DNA of 64,000 bases from Proteus appendicitidis. Its GTDB lineage: Bacteria; Pseudomonadota; Gammaproteobacteria; Enterobacterales; Enterobacteriaceae. Numbering within the stretch: the stretch's first letter is position 1; the number at the start of each line of letters is the position of its first letter. Positions 19,341-30,881 of this stretch are shown here, one piece after another. The notes beneath the pieces were generated by a model that saw only the letters and a list, made by a program, of their open reading frames with translations, searched no databases and was not told the DNA's origin. The position numbers and the translations under genes are program-made. The stretch lies in contig NZ_CP127389.1 of the NCBI RefSeq assembly GCF_030271835.1, positions 2,764,001-2,828,000 on the forward strand, written 5' to 3'.

Positions 19341-22300
19341 TTAATCAAATTGTTTTCTTGCATTGCGGAATAAACGCATCCAAGGGCTGTCTTCACCCCA
19401 ATTATCTGGATGCCAAGAATTACTGACTGTTCTAAACACGCGTTCTGGATGAGGCATCATAATGGTTGAGCGCCCATCTTTTGTGGTAACAGCCGTGATC
19501 CCTTTTACAGAGCCATTAGGATTTAATGGATATTGTTCTGTAGGGTTGCCGTAGTGATCCACAAAACGTAATCCCACTAAATTTTGAGCTTCTAGTTGTG
19601 CTAGTTGCTCAGCATTACGGAATTCAGCAAAACCTTCACCATGAGAAACGGCAATAGGCATTTGTGAACCCACCATACCCTGTAGCAATAATGAGGGGCT
19701 TTCAGTCACTTTCACTAAACTAAAGCGCGCTTCAAAACGCTCAGAACGGTTGCGAACAAAACGAGGCCATAAATCTGCACCCGGAATAAGTTCTGATAAT
19801 GTAGACATCATTTGGCAACCATTACAGACCCCGAGAGATAAGGTATCTTGGCGTTCAAAGAATTGAGCAAATTCATCGCGTAAGCGAGAATTAAATAAAA
19901 TAGATTTCGCCCAACCTTCCCCCGCACCTAATACGTCACCGTAAGAGAATCCACCGCAAGCCACCAGCACATCAAAATCACTGAGTGAACGTCGTGATGA
20001 ATGTAAGTCGCTCATATGAACATCGATAGCGTCAAAACCCGCTCTGTCAAAAGCTGCCGCCATTTCAACATGAGAGTTAACACCCTGCTCTCTTAATACC
20101 GCAATACGAGGGCGGCTCCCTGTTGCAATATAAGGTGCAGCAATATCTTCATTTGGATCAAAGGTTAACTTCACATTTAACCCTGGATCGTTGAGATCTT
20201 GTTTGGCTTGATGTTCTTCATCCGCACACTCTGGATTATCACGCAAGCGTTGCATTTGCCATGTTGTTTCAGCCCACCAAAGACGCAGTGTACTGCGTTT
20301 TTCATTGTAAACCTCAGTTTCACGACTTTGGATAATAATGGCGTCATTTTCTGTTGCTTGACCTAAATAGTGTAAACAATCCGATAAACCATATTCGGCA
20401 AACAGTGCTTCGACAGCCTCTTGATGTTCCGCACGAATTTGGATCACACCACCAAGTTCTTCATTAAATAGCCCGGCTAAAATATCTTCATCATAAGCAC
20501 TGATATCAACATGTAATCCACAATGACCCGTAAATGCCATTTCTGCAAGAGTGACAAATAATCCACCATCGGAGCGATCGTGATAAGCCAACAATTTGCC
20601 ATCATTGACCAATTGTTGCATCACATTAAAGAACTGTTTTAATTGCTCAACATCACGAAGATCTGCCGCTTTTTGACCTAATTGACGATAAACTTGTGCT
20701 AGTGCCGTCGCGCCTAGTGCATTATGACCATTTCCTAAATCAATCAAATACAAGCGATTTCCTGCTTGTGTTGATAATTCAGGTGTCACTGTTTTACGCA
20801 CATCTTCAACACGAGAGAATGCCGTAATAACTAAAGAGAGTGGTGACGTCACCTCTTTGGTTTTCCCATCTTTATCTTGCCAACGCGTTTTCATTGACAT
20901 CGAATCTTTGCCCACAGGAATAGTAATACCTAGCTCTGGGCATAACTCTTCACCAATAGCTTTCACTGCGTCATATAAGCCGGCATCTTCACCAGGATGA
21001 CCTGCTGCTGACATCCAGTTAGCTGAAAGCTTAATACGATTAAGCGCTTCTACATCGCAACCTGCCATATTTGTTAGCGCTTCGCCGACAGCCATACGTG
21101 CAGATGCAGCAAAATCTAACAGTGCGATAGGTGCTCGTTCACCAATAGACATCGCTTCGCCATAATAACTATCTAATGTTGCTGTGGTAACGGCGCAATT
21201 GGCAACTGGAATTTGCCAAGGTCCAACCATTTGATCACGCGCAACCATACCTGTTACCGTACGGTCACCAATGGTAATTAAGAAGGTTTTTTCAGCAACA
21301 GCAGGTAAATGAAGAACACGATAAACCGCATCTTTTAAATCGATATCTTTACGAGAGAGATACTCACCTTCTGTTTTAAGTGATTTTACATCACGCAACA
21401 TTTTAGGTGCTTTACCTAATAATATGTCTAATGGCATATCAATCGGTTTATTATCAAAATGTGTATCATTAAGGACTAATTCACGCTCTTGCGTTGCTTC
21501 ACCGATCACAGCATAAGGTGCTCTTTCACGCTGGCATAACGCATCAAAGAGAGGCATTTTTTCAGGTGATACCGCCAATACATAACGCTCTTGAGATTCA
21601 TTACACCAGATCTCAAGTGGGCTCATACCCGGTTCATCATTAAGAACATCACGTAATTCAAAACGACCACCACGACCGCCATCATTGACTAACTCAGGCA
21701 TTGCATTAGAAAGACCACCAGCACCAACATCATGAATAAATAAGATTGGGTTATCGTCACCTAATTGCCAACAACGATCGATAACTTCTTGGCAACGACG
21801 TTCCATTTCTGGGTTATCACGCTGAACAGAAGCGAAATCTAAATCGGCATCTGATTGACCTGATGTCATAGAAGAAGCAGCGCCACCACCAAGACCGATG
21901 TTCATAGAGGGTCCACCAAGTACAATTAACTTAGCGCCAACCGTGATTTCACCTTTTTGTACGTGATCTTCACGAATATTACCGATCCCCCCAGCTAACA
22001 TAATTGGTTTATGGTAACCGCGAATTTCAACACCATTGTGGCTATTGACTTGTTCTTCATAGGTTCTGAAATAACCTAATAATGCCGGACGACCGAATTC
22101 ATTATTAAATGCCGCACCACCTAATGGACCTTCCGTCATGATGTCTAATGCATTAACAATACGCTCTGGTTTACCAAAATCTTCTTCCCAAGGCTGTTCA
22201 AATCCGGGAATACGTAAGTTAGAAACCGAAAATCCAACTAGACCCGCTTTAGGTTTTGCACCACGCCCAGTAGCACCTTCATCTCGAATTTCACCGCCTG

Positions 22301-23231
22301 AACCTGTTGCTGCGCCCGGCCAAGGTGAAATAGCTGTTGGGTGGTTATGTGTTTCTACTTTCATCAAGATATGTACAGGCTCTTGATGGTAGTGATAATG
22401 CCCTTTGTCTGTATCAGGATAAAAACGTCCCGCCACAGAGCCTTCCATTACTGCCGCATTATCTTTATAAGCTGACATGACATAATCAGGAGTTTGCTCA
22501 AACGTATTTTTAATCATTTTAAATAATGATTTATCTTGAGCTTTACCATCAATTATCCAATCCGCATTAAATATTTTGTGGCGACAGTGTTCAGAGTTAG
22601 CTTGTGCAAACATATAAAGCTCTACATCTGTCGGATTACGCTGTAAGCGGTTAAAAGCATCGACTAAGTAATCAACTTCATCGTCTGCCAGCGCTAATCC
22701 CATTTCGATATTCGCTTTTACTAGTGCATCTTTACCTTTTGCAAGGACATCAATCGTTTTTAATGGTGCTGGAGTTTGTTCGGCAAAAAGTGCATTTACA
22801 TCTTGATAATTTAAGAAGATGGTTTCCATCATTCGGTCATGAATAAAACCATAAAGTTGTTGCCACTGATTGTCTGTCATCGTACCGCATTCAATAAAGT
22901 AGGCGATACCACGTTCAATTCGGACAACCTTGGCTAAACCACAGTTATGTGCAATATCTGTCGCTTTAGAAGACCAAGGTGAAATTGTTCCTGGACGAGG
23001 TGTAACAACTCGCATTTCCCCAACAGGCTCATGTTCTGTTAATGAAGGTCCATAATGCAGTAGTTGGCGTAATTTAATTTGATCATCTTCAGATAACTGC
23101 CCTTCCACTTTCGCGAAATGAACAAATTCCGCGTATATACCTTGTACAGGAAGATCATTTTCCTGACATAGAGTGAGTAATTTATTAATACGAAACGCGG
23201 ATAAAGCGGGGGAGCCACGCAGGATTTCCAT
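19341..23231 (-). CDS. purL: PurL, phosphoribosylformylglycinamidine synthase
   Basis: 1296 residues, the large single-chain enzyme (1295 in E. coli). It makes FGAM from FGAR, glutamine and ATP, the fourth step of purine synthesis. It has the N-terminal PurS-like domain, the two AIR-synthetase-like halves ([30 protein letters not shown]) and a C-terminal glutaminase with the Cys in [11 protein letters not shown] and the HPER motif ([10 protein letters not shown]). A PurR-like operator lies upstream. Confidence 0.98.
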   Translation of the reverse strand: MEILRGSPALSAFRINKLLTLCQENDLPVQGIYAEFVHFAKVEGQLSEDDQIKLRQLLHYGPSLTEHEPVGEMRVVTPRPGTISPWSSKATDIAHNCGLAKVVRIERGIAYFIECGTMTDNQWQQLYGFIHDRMMETIFLNYQDVNALFAEQTPAPLKTIDVLAKGKDALVKANIEMGLALADDEVDYLVDAFNRLQRNPTDVELYMFAQANSEHCRHKIFNADWIIDGKAQDKSLFKMIKNTFEQTPDYVMSAYKDNAAVMEGSVAGRFYPDTDKGHYHYHQEPVHILMKVETHNHPTAISPWPGAATGSGGEIRDEGATGRGAKPKAGLVGFSVSNLRIPGFEQPWEEDFGKPERIVNALDIMTEGPLGGAAFNNEFGRPALLGYFRTYEEQVNSHNGVEIRGYHKPIMLAGGIGNIREDHVQKGEITVGAKLIVLGGPSMNIGLGGGAASSMTSGQSDADLDFASVQRDNPEMERRCQEVIDRCWQLGDDNPILFIHDVGAGGLSNAMPELVNDGGRGGRFELRDVLNDEPGMSPLEIWCNESQERYVLAVSPEKMPLFDALCQRERAPYAVIGEATQERELVLNDTHFDNKPIDMPLDILLGKAPKMLRDVKSLKTEGEYLSRKDIDLKDAVYRVLHLPAVAEKTFLITIGDRTVTGMVARDQMVGPWQIPVANCAVTTATLDSYYGEAMSIGERAPIALLDFAASARMAVGEALTNMAGCDVEALNRIKLSANWMSAAGHPGEDAGLYDAVKAIGEELCPELGITIPVGKDSMSMKTRWQDKDGKTKEVTSPLSLVITAFSRVEDVRKTVTPELSTQAGNRLYLIDLGNGHNALGATALAQVYRQLGQKAADLRDVEQLKQFFNVMQQLVNDGKLLAYHDRSDGGLFVTLAEMAFTGHCGLHVDISAYDEDILAGLFNEELGGVIQIRAEHQEAVEALFAEYGLSDCLHYLGQATENDAIIIQSRETEVYNEKRSTLRLWWAETTWQMQRLRDNPECADEEHQAKQDLNDPGLNVKLTFDPNEDIAAPYIATGSRPRIAVLREQGVNSHVEMAAAFDRAGFDAIDVHMSDLHSSRRSLSDFDVLVACGGFSYGDVLGAGEGWAKSILFNSRLRDEFAQFFERQDTLSLGVCNGCQMMSTLSELIPGADLWPRFVRNRSERFEARFSLVKVTESPSLLLQGMVGSQMPIAVSHGEGFAEFRNAEQLAQLEAQNLVGLRFVDHYGNPTEQYPLNPNGSVKGITAVTTKDGRSTIMMPHPERVFRTVSNSWHPDNWGEDSPWMRLFRNARKQFD

Positions 23232-23313
23232 AGTATTGAGTTCTCTCTTTTAGCAGCTAACCTGACCAATCATTCAGGGGAAACGCGCCTAGTATAATAG
23301 AATAACCGCTCAG

Positions 23314-23329
23314 ACGAAACCGTTTGCGT
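23314..23329. promoter_or_regulatory. PurR-like box upstream of purL
   Basis: ACGAAACCGTTTGCGT matches 14 of 16 positions of the PurR consensus and lies about 85 bp upstream of purL. A minus-strand TATACT (-10-like, 23291-23296) sits 17 bp downstream of it, so the box would cover the -35 region. Confidence 0.7.
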
Positions 23330-23495
23330 GAACAAAATAACGGCATTTAACTTAGCGTGTTTTAATGATTAATTGGTGTAATCAAGTTGCGTCTTGCCAA
23401 TATGTTAAGCAAAATGCTCGATTACTGGAAATTTATCCATGTTAAAATGACGATTTTACACACAACAATAAACAACGTTAACGAGAACCAACCTA

Positions 23496-24968
23496 TTGAA
23501 TAATATAAGGATAAACTATTTCGTTATCGTTATCATAGCGCTCTTTTCAGCGGCTATTATCGCGTTGAATATTACATGGCCAGATAGGCAAAAAGCGCAG
23601 ATAAATAAGATTTTATCTCGTGGTGAGTTAAGAATTAGTACGATACCTTCACCATTGATAACGATGAACGATAAAAAGGACCCCGTAGGTTTCGATTATG
23701 AATTAGTGAAACGCTTTGCTGATTACCTAGGCGTGAAACTTGTCGTTAATATGCGGACAAATATCAACCAAATGTTTGATGATCTGGAGAATAATAGAGC
23801 TGATTTTATCGCCGCCGGATTACTTTATAATAAAGAGAGATTAGATACGACACGCAGTGGCCCTGCTTACTTTTCAGTTTCTCAACAGCTTATTTACCGT
23901 AAAGGGACATTAAGACCACGTAGCTTTGATACGTTAGATGGGCGTCTTGTTGTTACTGCTGGCTCTGCTCATGCAAGTTTATTGCGAACATTAAAAGAGA
24001 CGCAATATCCTGAGCTTGAATGGGAAGAATCAGATAATCAGACAACCTCACAGCTGCTAGAAGCATTATCTGAAGGCAAAATAACCTATGTGTTAGCAGA
24101 TTCTATCAGTGTTGCAGTACAACAACGCATTCATCCTAATGTTGCCGTAGGGTTTGAAGTCACAGAAAGCCGTCCACTAACGTGGTATCTGCCAGATGGT
24201 GAAGATAATAGCTTATATGCCGCGATGCTCGATTACTTTAATCAATTATCTCAAGAAGATGTGTTAGCAAGACTTGAAGAAAAGTATTTTGGTCATGTCG
24301 GTACATTTGATTACTTCGATACTATCTCTTTTATTACGGCAATAGATTCTATTTTGCCAAACTATCAGCCTCTTTTTGAAAAGTATGCAGATACTTTCGA
24401 TTGGCGGTTATTGGCTGCTATGGCATGGCAAGAATCACACTGGGACCCTCATGCGACATCACCAACTGGAGTTAGAGGATTGATGATGTTAACTCGCCCT
24501 ACTGCATCGAGTATGGGCGTTACTGACAGGCTTGATCCCGAAGAGAGTGTTCGAGGGGGAGCACAATATCTTAAGCATCTCCTTTCGCGCTTGCCGGATT
24601 CTATTCCAGAAGACGAAAGAATTTGGTTTGCATTAGCCGCATATAATATGGGATTTGGTCATATGCTTGATGCCAGAAGGCTTACTGAGCAACAAAATGC
24701 CGATCCTGATAGTTGGCTAGATGTAAAATCAAGATTACCTCTACTTAGCCAAAAGAAATATTATGCAGACCTGCCTTATGGCTATGCTAGAGGGCATGAG
24801 GCTTATCGCTATGTTGAAAATATTCGACGATATCAACTTAGCCTTGTCGGTTACCTTCAAGCCAAAGAGAGCAAAAATAAAATATTATCTAAAGATAAAG
24901 AGACTGATAACGATGAAGAGCAAGAAAGTTCATCATTATCATTGACTCAAGATATGGCTTATCAATAA
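23496..24968 (+). CDS. mltF: MltF, membrane-bound lytic murein transglycosylase F
   Basis: 490 residues. An N-terminal membrane anchor (8-28) and a periplasmic solute-binding-like domain (about 40-265) precede a family 1 lysozyme-like domain with the catalytic Glu in [20 protein letters not shown] and with AAYNMGFGH. It cleaves peptidoglycan to 1,6-anhydromuropeptides. The start is a TTG: an in-frame stop lies 27 bases upstream, no ATG lies between, and MNNIRINYF matches the E. coli N-terminus. The C-terminal 40 residues are low complexity. Confidence 0.95.
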   Translation: MNNIRINYFVIVIIALFSAAIIALNITWPDRQKAQINKILSRGELRISTIPSPLITMNDKKDPVGFDYELVKRFADYLGVKLVVNMRTNINQMFDDLENNRADFIAAGLLYNKERLDTTRSGPAYFSVSQQLIYRKGTLRPRSFDTLDGRLVVTAGSAHASLLRTLKETQYPELEWEESDNQTTSQLLEALSEGKITYVLADSISVAVQQRIHPNVAVGFEVTESRPLTWYLPDGEDNSLYAAMLDYFNQLSQEDVLARLEEKYFGHVGTFDYFDTISFITAIDSILPNYQPLFEKYADTFDWRLLAAMAWQESHWDPHATSPTGVRGLMMLTRPTASSMGVTDRLDPEESVRGGAQYLKHLLSRLPDSIPEDERIWFALAAYNMGFGHMLDARRLTEQQNADPDSWLDVKSRLPLLSQKKYYADLPYGYARGHEAYRYVENIRRYQLSLVGYLQAKESKNKILSKDKETDNDEEQESSSLSLTQDMAYQ

Positions 24969-25777
24969 TTTTTGCAATTAAAACAGCATATTAAACAACA
25001 TAGCCTCTTTTATAGAGGCTTATTTATTTCATTTCTGCCATTCAAAAATCACTCCAACCATTAAAGCAACCCCCAACTTAATGTTTTCTTAATATTAAAA
25101 ATTGTTACATTTGATCATGCCATTTTTTACCTAAAATAGGGAAAATTCATGTGTTAAAAAATGTAACACTTATTAGCCAAAAAACTCAGCTAGTGAGTAA
25201 ACTGTACTTAAAGTAATCTAATTAGTCATTTTAGGACTATCAGAATAGGTAAAATATAAGAAAATATTAACTTAAGTACGTAGGAATTATCTCATTGGTT
25301 ATTATTCGTTTTATGATTGTTATTTTTTGAGAAACTTATTTTGTGATATAAATTAACCTAACTACGTCATTGTTAACATCTAACTTATTGAATTACATAT
25401 ATTATGATAATCTATAATTGATTTTATTAATTTTTCTAACCTAATGTTAATAACATTACTTTTTGTAAAGTTAAAACAATGTTAATTATATTGTCTATTA
25501 AATTTATCTGCCTGATAAACTTTTTCACCCATAAATTGAGTAATAAAAAGAATAAATCTATATAAAACTCTATTAATATGGAATAGGCAAGATTAAATGT
25601 GAAAATTGAGGAAATCAACAAAACGTTATATCAAATAGAACGCCTTTATTGATATCATATAAACCAGACATTATTCGAAACAACTCGAAATATAATGCAA
25701 ATCAATTTTTATATTCCGACATCAATATTATTTTTCTATAAATAATAATACGCACGATCTTCAAGGGATTATCTATA
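24969..25777. other. AT-rich gene-free region before the fimbrial operon
   Basis: This 809-bp gap holds a hairpin just after mltF and otherwise AT-rich sequence. I see no credible gene; the only longer frame (25436-25621, minus) encodes a hydrophobic low-complexity peptide without a ribosome site. Small inverted repeats are present: TGTTACATTT (25103-25112) with AAATGTAACA (25159-25168), and GTGTTA with TAACAC (25151-25169). It probably contains the pmfA promoter and regulator sites. Confidence 0.6.
25001..25030 (+). terminator. mltF terminator
   Basis: AGCCTCT (25002-25008) pairs with AGAGGCT (25014-25020), followed by TATTTATTT, 33 bp after the mltF stop. Confidence 0.7.
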
Positions 25778-26326
25778 ATGAAACTGAGTAAAATTGCTTT
25801 AGCTGCTGCTTTAGTATTTGGTATTAATTCTGTTGCAACTGCTGAAACTTCTGCTCCAAAAATTGGTGCAACTAAAGGCGAAATTCAATTAAAAGGTGAA
25901 ATTGTTAATTCAGCTTGTGGATTAGCAGCTTCTTCAAGTCCTGTTATTGTTGATTTCAGTGAAATTCCAACTTCTGCATTAGCAAATATGCAGAAAGCAG
26001 GTAACGTTAAAAAAGATATCGAATTACAAGACTGTGATACTACCGTAGCAAAAACAGCAACTGTTAGCTATACACCAAGCGTTGTTAATGCAACAAATAA
26101 AGACTTAGCATCTTTCGTATCTGGCTCCGCTTCTGGCGCGGGTATCGGCTTAATGGATGCTGGCAGCAAATCAGTAAAATGGAATACAGCAACAACACCA
26201 GTACAATTAGTTAATGGTGTTTCTAAGATCCCATTTGTTGCTTACGTTCAAGCTGAATCAGCAGATGCAACTGTAACTCCAGGTGAATTCCAAGCCGTTA
26301 TCAACTTCCAAGTTGATTATCAGTAA
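25778..26326 (+). CDS. pmfA: Major fimbrial subunit (PmfA type)
   Basis: 182 residues with a signal peptide cut after about residue 22 (NSVATA). It has the type 1 pilin fold: two cysteines (47 and 86), an alternating hydrophobic N-terminal donor strand (GEIQLKGEIVNSACG) and the C-terminal FQVDYQ motif read by chaperone and usher. It is the first gene of a five-gene operon whose order A-usher-chaperone-adhesin-minor pilin equals the pmfACDEF operon of P. mirabilis. An AGGGA site precedes the ATG. Assignment to PMF rests on gene order and location, not on a database match. Confidence 0.85.
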   Translation: MKLSKIALAAALVFGINSVATAETSAPKIGATKGEIQLKGEIVNSACGLAASSSPVIVDFSEIPTSALANMQKAGNVKKDIELQDCDTTVAKTATVSYTPSVVNATNKDLASFVSGSASGAGIGLMDAGSKSVKWNTATTPVQLVNGVSKIPFVAYVQAESADATVTPGEFQAVINFQVDYQ

Positions 26327-26372
26327 TCGTTTTATTTATTTAAATTAATTAAATAATAAATTAATTACTGCA

Positions 26373-26400
26373 TTAACGCAGGGGACTTCCTCTGCGTTAA
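26373..26400 (+). repeat. Stem-loop between pmfA and pmfC
   Basis: TTAACGCAG (26373-26381) pairs with CTGCGTTAA (26392-26400), 46 bp after pmfA. Its position suggests partial termination or protection of the abundant pilin mRNA, giving more pilin than usher. Confidence 0.65.
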
Positions 26401-26432
26401 ATTCTATAAAACACTTCAATTTAATAAAATAG

Positions 26433-26479
26433 AATAAAAAGTAATGAAATAAATATTCATTATTTAATTACTTTTTATT
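26433..26479 (+). repeat. Second long AT hairpin before pmfC
   Basis: AATAAAAAGTAAT (26433-26445) and ATTACTTTTTATT (26467-26479) form a perfect 13-bp inverted repeat 24 bp before the usher start. It may hide the weak usher ribosome site or act as a further attenuator. Confidence 0.55.
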
Positions 26480-26503
26480 TTATTAATAATTAGGCGTTTA
26501 TTC

Positions 26504-28990
26504 ATGTTAATTTCTTTTTTTCACAGCACAATATGGAAAAACATTTGTGCCATTTTGCTATTGTGCTTAGCGTTTTTCGCTCAAGCCGAGCTTGATGATT
26601 CTGTGGAATTTAACATTCATATGCTAGATGCCGAAGACAGAGATAATGTCGATTTATCTCGTTTTGCAACCTCTAATTACATTATTCCGGGTATGTACTA
26701 CTTAGATATCCGTATAAATGGTCGTGACTTCCCTCGCCAAAACATTAATTATGTTGAAGTGAAGCCCAATTACTCCATCGCTTGTATTGACCCTACTCTT
26801 CTAAAAAAGTTAACAGTTAACGAAGAAAATCAAAAATTTATCGAAGAAATCTCGCCTGATTGTTTCGATATTAGTCAATTACCAGGTATCTCTATCAAAA
26901 ATGATGGTGGTATTCTCGATATTGTTATGCCTCGTTCATTAATGAAATATGAAGATACCGATTGGACACCACCTGAATTGTGGGACCCAGGTGTATCTGG
27001 GTTATTAGTTGACTATACCTTAACGGGTATATCGACTCGTCCGAATAAAGGCAGTAATAACAACTCATTGACAGGATATGGGCAAGCTGGAATTAATCTT
27101 GGTGAATGGCGACTACGTGCTGAATATCAAGGAAACTATTCATCTGAATATTCATCAAATAATAGCTTTGATTGGAATCAGATTTACGCATATAAACCCT
27201 TACCTAACCAAGCAGCAAAATTAACACTTGGTGAAACTTATTTAAACTCTCAAGTTTTTGATAGTTTTCGTTTTACAGGTGCCAATATACAAAGTGATGA
27301 AAGAATGTTGCCTCCTTCTTTGCAAGGTTATGCACCTGAAATTCATGGCATCGCAAACACTAATGCTAAAGTGACTGTAACGCAAAACGGTCGCTTAATT
27401 TATGAAACCACGGTACCGGCTGGTCCTTTTGTTATTAAACATTTACAAGACACAGTACAAGGTCAATTAAATGTCAGAGTCGAAGAGCAAAACGGTAAAG
27501 TAAACGAATTTCAAGTACAAACAGCCAATCTACCTTATATGACTCGCCCAGGCTCCGTGCGTTATAACACATCAATGGGTCAGCCATCACTCAACAACCA
27601 TAAAATGCAAGGCCCTGTTTTTTATCAAGGCGATTTTTCATGGGGTATGAATAACACATGGTCGCTATATGGTGGGGCTTTGTTGACTGCTAAAGATTAC
27701 AATGCGTGGTCATTAGGTTTAGGTCATGATATGGGACGTTTAGGTACGCTTTCAGGTGATATTACTCAGTCTTATAGCAAAACCTATGATAATGAAAATA
27801 TCAACGGTATGTCGTTCAAACTAAACTATGCAAAAACATTTGATGAATACCATAGTACGATTACTTTTGCGGGTTACCGTTTTTCAGAGAAAACTTTCCG
27901 ATCTTTCTCTCAATATATAGATGAGCGTTACAACGACATTAATAACAATGGTTATGAAAAAGAGATGTATACCATTACAGGTAACAAAACTTTTTGGGCC
28001 GATGATATTGAAAAATCGACAACACTTTATCTCTCTTATCGACACCAAAACTATTGGGATAAAAATACACAAGAACAATATGGTGTTACGGTAAGCCGTA
28101 ATTTCTCTATTATGGGTATAGAGCAAATTAATACTAACTTATCTGCATTCCGTACTCAGCATAAAGGAAATACCGATGACAGTATTTCTTTCAATATTTC
28201 AATTCCATTAGGAAGTGGCAAAAGCATTGGTTATAGCTTGCAAGACAGTAACGGAAAAGTGAACCAAATGGCCTCTTATTCTGATAATAGCAATTATAAT
28301 AATCTATGGCGTGTCCGTGCAGGTTTAAGCTCTGACAATAAAGCTAATACTGATGGTTATTATCAACACCGTTCGCAATATGCAGAAATTAACGCCAATG
28401 CAAGCTATCAACAAGATAATTATGTGGCACTAGGTGCAACAGTTAAAGGTGGATTTACGGCAACACGTCATGGTGCGGCATTACATAGCAGTAGCATGAC
28501 ATCAAGTACTGCTCGCATGATGGTTGATACTGATGGAGTGGCAGGCGTGCCCTTTAATAATCAAAGCACAACAACAAACCTATTTGGTATTGGGGTATTA
28601 ACTGACTTAACTAGTTATAACAATGTTGATGCTCGCATTGATGTTGATAAAATGAATTCAGATATTGAAACACATAAAGCCATTACTTCTGCCACATTAA
28701 CTGAAGGTGCGATTGGCTACTATAAATTCCCTGTTCGCCAAGGTGAGCGCCTGATGGCTATCTTACAAACCGTCGATCAAAAACACCCGCCATTTGGTGC
28801 CGAAATCACCAATAAAAATGGTGAAAATATGGGAATGGTGATGGAAGATGGTTTAGTTTATATCGCCGGTGTTAACCTTAATGAATCATTAAACGTGATC
28901 TGGGGTGGTAAAACCCAATGTACGATTACAATTCCTGCGGCAATTAACGATCCACTAAAACATGAATTGTTATTATGTCAGGGATTTTAA
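26504..28990 (+). CDS. pmfC: Outer-membrane fimbrial usher (PmfC type)
   Basis: 828 residues with a signal peptide ending near FFAQA (residue 28). It has the usher N-terminal domain (VEFNIHMLDAEDRDNVDLSRF), a long 24-strand pore region with a plug segment (PEIHGIANTNAKVTVTQNGRLIYETTVPAGPF), and a C-terminal domain with a cysteine pair (TQCTITIP...LLLCQGF). It assembles and exports the pilus with the chaperone encoded next. The ribosome site is weak (TAGGCG). Confidence 0.92.
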   Translation: MLISFFHSTIWKNICAILLLCLAFFAQAELDDSVEFNIHMLDAEDRDNVDLSRFATSNYIIPGMYYLDIRINGRDFPRQNINYVEVKPNYSIACIDPTLLKKLTVNEENQKFIEEISPDCFDISQLPGISIKNDGGILDIVMPRSLMKYEDTDWTPPELWDPGVSGLLVDYTLTGISTRPNKGSNNNSLTGYGQAGINLGEWRLRAEYQGNYSSEYSSNNSFDWNQIYAYKPLPNQAAKLTLGETYLNSQVFDSFRFTGANIQSDERMLPPSLQGYAPEIHGIANTNAKVTVTQNGRLIYETTVPAGPFVIKHLQDTVQGQLNVRVEEQNGKVNEFQVQTANLPYMTRPGSVRYNTSMGQPSLNNHKMQGPVFYQGDFSWGMNNTWSLYGGALLTAKDYNAWSLGLGHDMGRLGTLSGDITQSYSKTYDNENINGMSFKLNYAKTFDEYHSTITFAGYRFSEKTFRSFSQYIDERYNDINNNGYEKEMYTITGNKTFWADDIEKSTTLYLSYRHQNYWDKNTQEQYGVTVSRNFSIMGIEQINTNLSAFRTQHKGNTDDSISFNISIPLGSGKSIGYSLQDSNGKVNQMASYSDNSNYNNLWRVRAGLSSDNKANTDGYYQHRSQYAEINANASYQQDNYVALGATVKGGFTATRHGAALHSSSMTSSTARMMVDTDGVAGVPFNNQSTTTNLFGIGVLTDLTSYNNVDARIDVDKMNSDIETHKAITSATLTEGAIGYYKFPVRQGERLMAILQTVDQKHPPFGAEITNKNGENMGMVMEDGLVYIAGVNLNESLNVIWGGKTQCTITIPAAINDPLKHELLLCQGF

Positions 28991-29020
28991 TGAATAAAAT
29001 GAATTACTAGAGATAATTGT

Positions 29021-29785
29021 ATGAACTCATTCAACACACTCAAAACGCTTTTTTGTGGCTCCTTAATTGCACTCAGCATAGTGAGTACAACTCAAGCTGG
29101 CGTGTCATTAGATAGAACTCGTATTGTATTAATGGGCAACGAAAACTCAGCTAGCGTAAACCTAAAAAATACTAGCCCTGATATTCCTTTCTTAGCTCAA
29201 TCGTGGGTTGAAAATGAACACGGGCAAAAAATCACTTCTCCTTTAGTCGCGTTGCCACCTTTACAACGTCTTGATGGTGACCAAAAAGGCGTTGTCAGAA
29301 TTACCAAAACAGCAGAAATTGGTCTTTTACCACAAGATAGAGAATCACTATTTTATTTAAATGTGCGTGAAATTCCACCAGCACCCAAACAAGCTAACGT
29401 GTTGCAAATGGCAATGCAGTCTCGCATTAAATTATTCTATCGCCCAACTGCTATTATTCCTGAAAAACCGGGCATGATTTGGCAAGACCAATTAGTGTTT
29501 AAAAAACAAGGTAATCAATTTATTGCCGAAAACCCAACACCTTACTACATCACCATTATTGGGCTTTCTAATAAATTGAATGGTGAAGATAGTGATAAGT
29601 TAACCACCTTCCCTGGTTTAATGGTTGCGCCTAAATCATCACTGGAAATCCCAGTTAAAACCAGTAACGTCAATCAATTTTACATGATGTATGTAAATGA
29701 TTACGGTGGGCATCCAGAATTAAAATTTGTTTGCCAACAAAATAGCTGTAAAGCAGCACCAAAAGAACAACAACCGAAATATTAA
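29021..29785 (+). CDS. pmfD: Periplasmic fimbrial chaperone (PmfD type)
   Basis: 254 residues with a signal peptide (cleavage near TTQA, residue 26). It is a PapD-like two-domain chaperone: GVSLDRTRIVLMG starts domain 1, and the family signature DRESLFYLNVREIPP is intact, followed by LQMAMQSRIKLFYRP. It caps pilins by donating its G1 strand. It begins 30 bp after the usher stop. Confidence 0.92.
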   Translation: MNSFNTLKTLFCGSLIALSIVSTTQAGVSLDRTRIVLMGNENSASVNLKNTSPDIPFLAQSWVENEHGQKITSPLVALPPLQRLDGDQKGVVRITKTAEIGLLPQDRESLFYLNVREIPPAPKQANVLQMAMQSRIKLFYRPTAIIPEKPGMIWQDQLVFKKQGNQFIAENPTPYYITIIGLSNKLNGEDSDKLTTFPGLMVAPKSSLEIPVKTSNVNQFYMMYVNDYGGHPELKFVCQQNSCKAAPKEQQPKY

Positions 29786-29810
29786 TTCACTTAACGCCGG
29801 TAGGAATAAA

Positions 29811-30881
29811 ATGAAATTAACAACAGCAAATTTTTATTTCAATACGCTAAAATTACTTTTTACTGGCGCAATGTTATGTACTCCAATTGTTGCTTCTGCT
29901 TATATTCATGGTGAAGTTCGTACTGTCGGCGGTCCTAATATCTTTAGGGTTGCATTAGATAACGCGACATTTCCTAATAACCGACCGGGCGAAACGGCCA
30001 CAGTAAACTTTTCTTTGCCCGATAGATACTTAGCAACCGTTTATTGCCCTAAAGATCCCTTGGTTTCAAATTCACGCACTTATTATATGGCAAATTCTGA
30101 CCTACGCTATTTAGGTAATAATTACTATGAACTTAATGAGTACGTCGATGTTCAGATCAAGTTTTCTATTTGGGGTCCTGAATCACTTCCTACTGTTCCT
30201 TTTATTGAAAAACCGAACAATCGAAATGGACAACAAGGTTGCCGTATCCCTGAATCACCAAAACCCAATATGTCGTCAGGAAGTAGTGGTGTATTAGTCT
30301 TTCGCTTGAAAAAACCGATTATTAATGGGGTTTCATTAACAGGGCAAGCTGTCGCTCAAATGTATGCTCGCGTAGGTAATGGCTTATATCAAGAATATGG
30401 TCCAGAGCCAATTTCAAAATTAGTGATTAGTTCAGGAATATTAACCACTGAAGATAGATGTACATTTAATAACGGCTCTCCTATTACCTTTGATTTTGGC
30501 AATGTCGGTAATACTTCTGACTATTTAAATGGTCAAAACTACAAGATCACACGTAATATCCCAATCAAGTGTGAAGGCGGTAGTTTTACTAATCCTAACA
30601 GTAAAATTATGTTTAAAATTCAAACGGGTAGCTCAGGTGTCGCTAGTTTTAACCCTAATTACCTTGGTACAACAGGACCTGTAGATAGAACAAATTTAGG
30701 TATTGTTTTAAGAGACAAATCAGGAACGATTGTGCCACCTAATCAATATTTTTCTGTCGGGAAACTGAATAATTTTAAAGGTAGCTGGGAAGTCACAGCA
30801 GCCCCCATTGCAAAAACAGGTAGCAAAATTACAGAAGGTGAATTCTCAGCACATGCCACATTAGTTGCGGAGTTTATGTAA
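29811..30881 (+). CDS. pmfE: Fimbrial tip adhesin-type protein (PmfE type)
   Basis: 356 residues. The ATG at 29811 with AGGA upstream gives a normal signal peptide (cleavage near VASA, residue 30); a longer frame overlapping pmfD would add 28 residues lacking that feature. An N-terminal domain without similarity I recognise (about 31-215) is joined to a pilin-like C-terminal domain (CTFNNGSPITFDFGNVG to GEFSAHATLVAEFM), the layout of two-domain tip adhesins. The ligand is unknown. Confidence 0.82.
   Translation: MKLTTANFYFNTLKLLFTGAMLCTPIVASAYIHGEVRTVGGPNIFRVALDNATFPNNRPGETATVNFSLPDRYLATVYCPKDPLVSNSRTYYMANSDLRYLGNNYYELNEYVDVQIKFSIWGPESLPTVPFIEKPNNRNGQQGCRIPESPKPNMSSGSSGVLVFRLKKPIINGVSLTGQAVAQMYARVGNGLYQEYGPEPISKLVISSGILTTEDRCTFNNGSPITFDFGNVGNTSDYLNGQNYKITRNIPIKCEGGSFTNPNSKIMFKIQTGSSGVASFNPNYLGTTGPVDRTNLGIVLRDKSGTIVPPNQYFSVGKLNNFKGSWEVTAAPIAKTGSKITEGEFSAHATLVAEFM

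Noticed and set aside
25436..25621. 61-residue minus-strand ORF in the gap before pmfA
   Set aside because: Hydrophobic low-complexity sequence in AT-rich DNA, no ribosome site and no family resemblance.
25031..25777. Invertible promoter (phase switch) for the fimbrial operon
   Set aside because: The inverted repeats found are short (6 and 10 bp) and close together, and no fim/mrpI-type recombinase gene is nearby.
29727..29810. 28-residue N-terminal extension of the fimbrial adhesin
   Set aside because: It overlaps pmfD, lacks a ribosome site and would bury the signal peptide; the ATG at 29811 has AGGA upstream.
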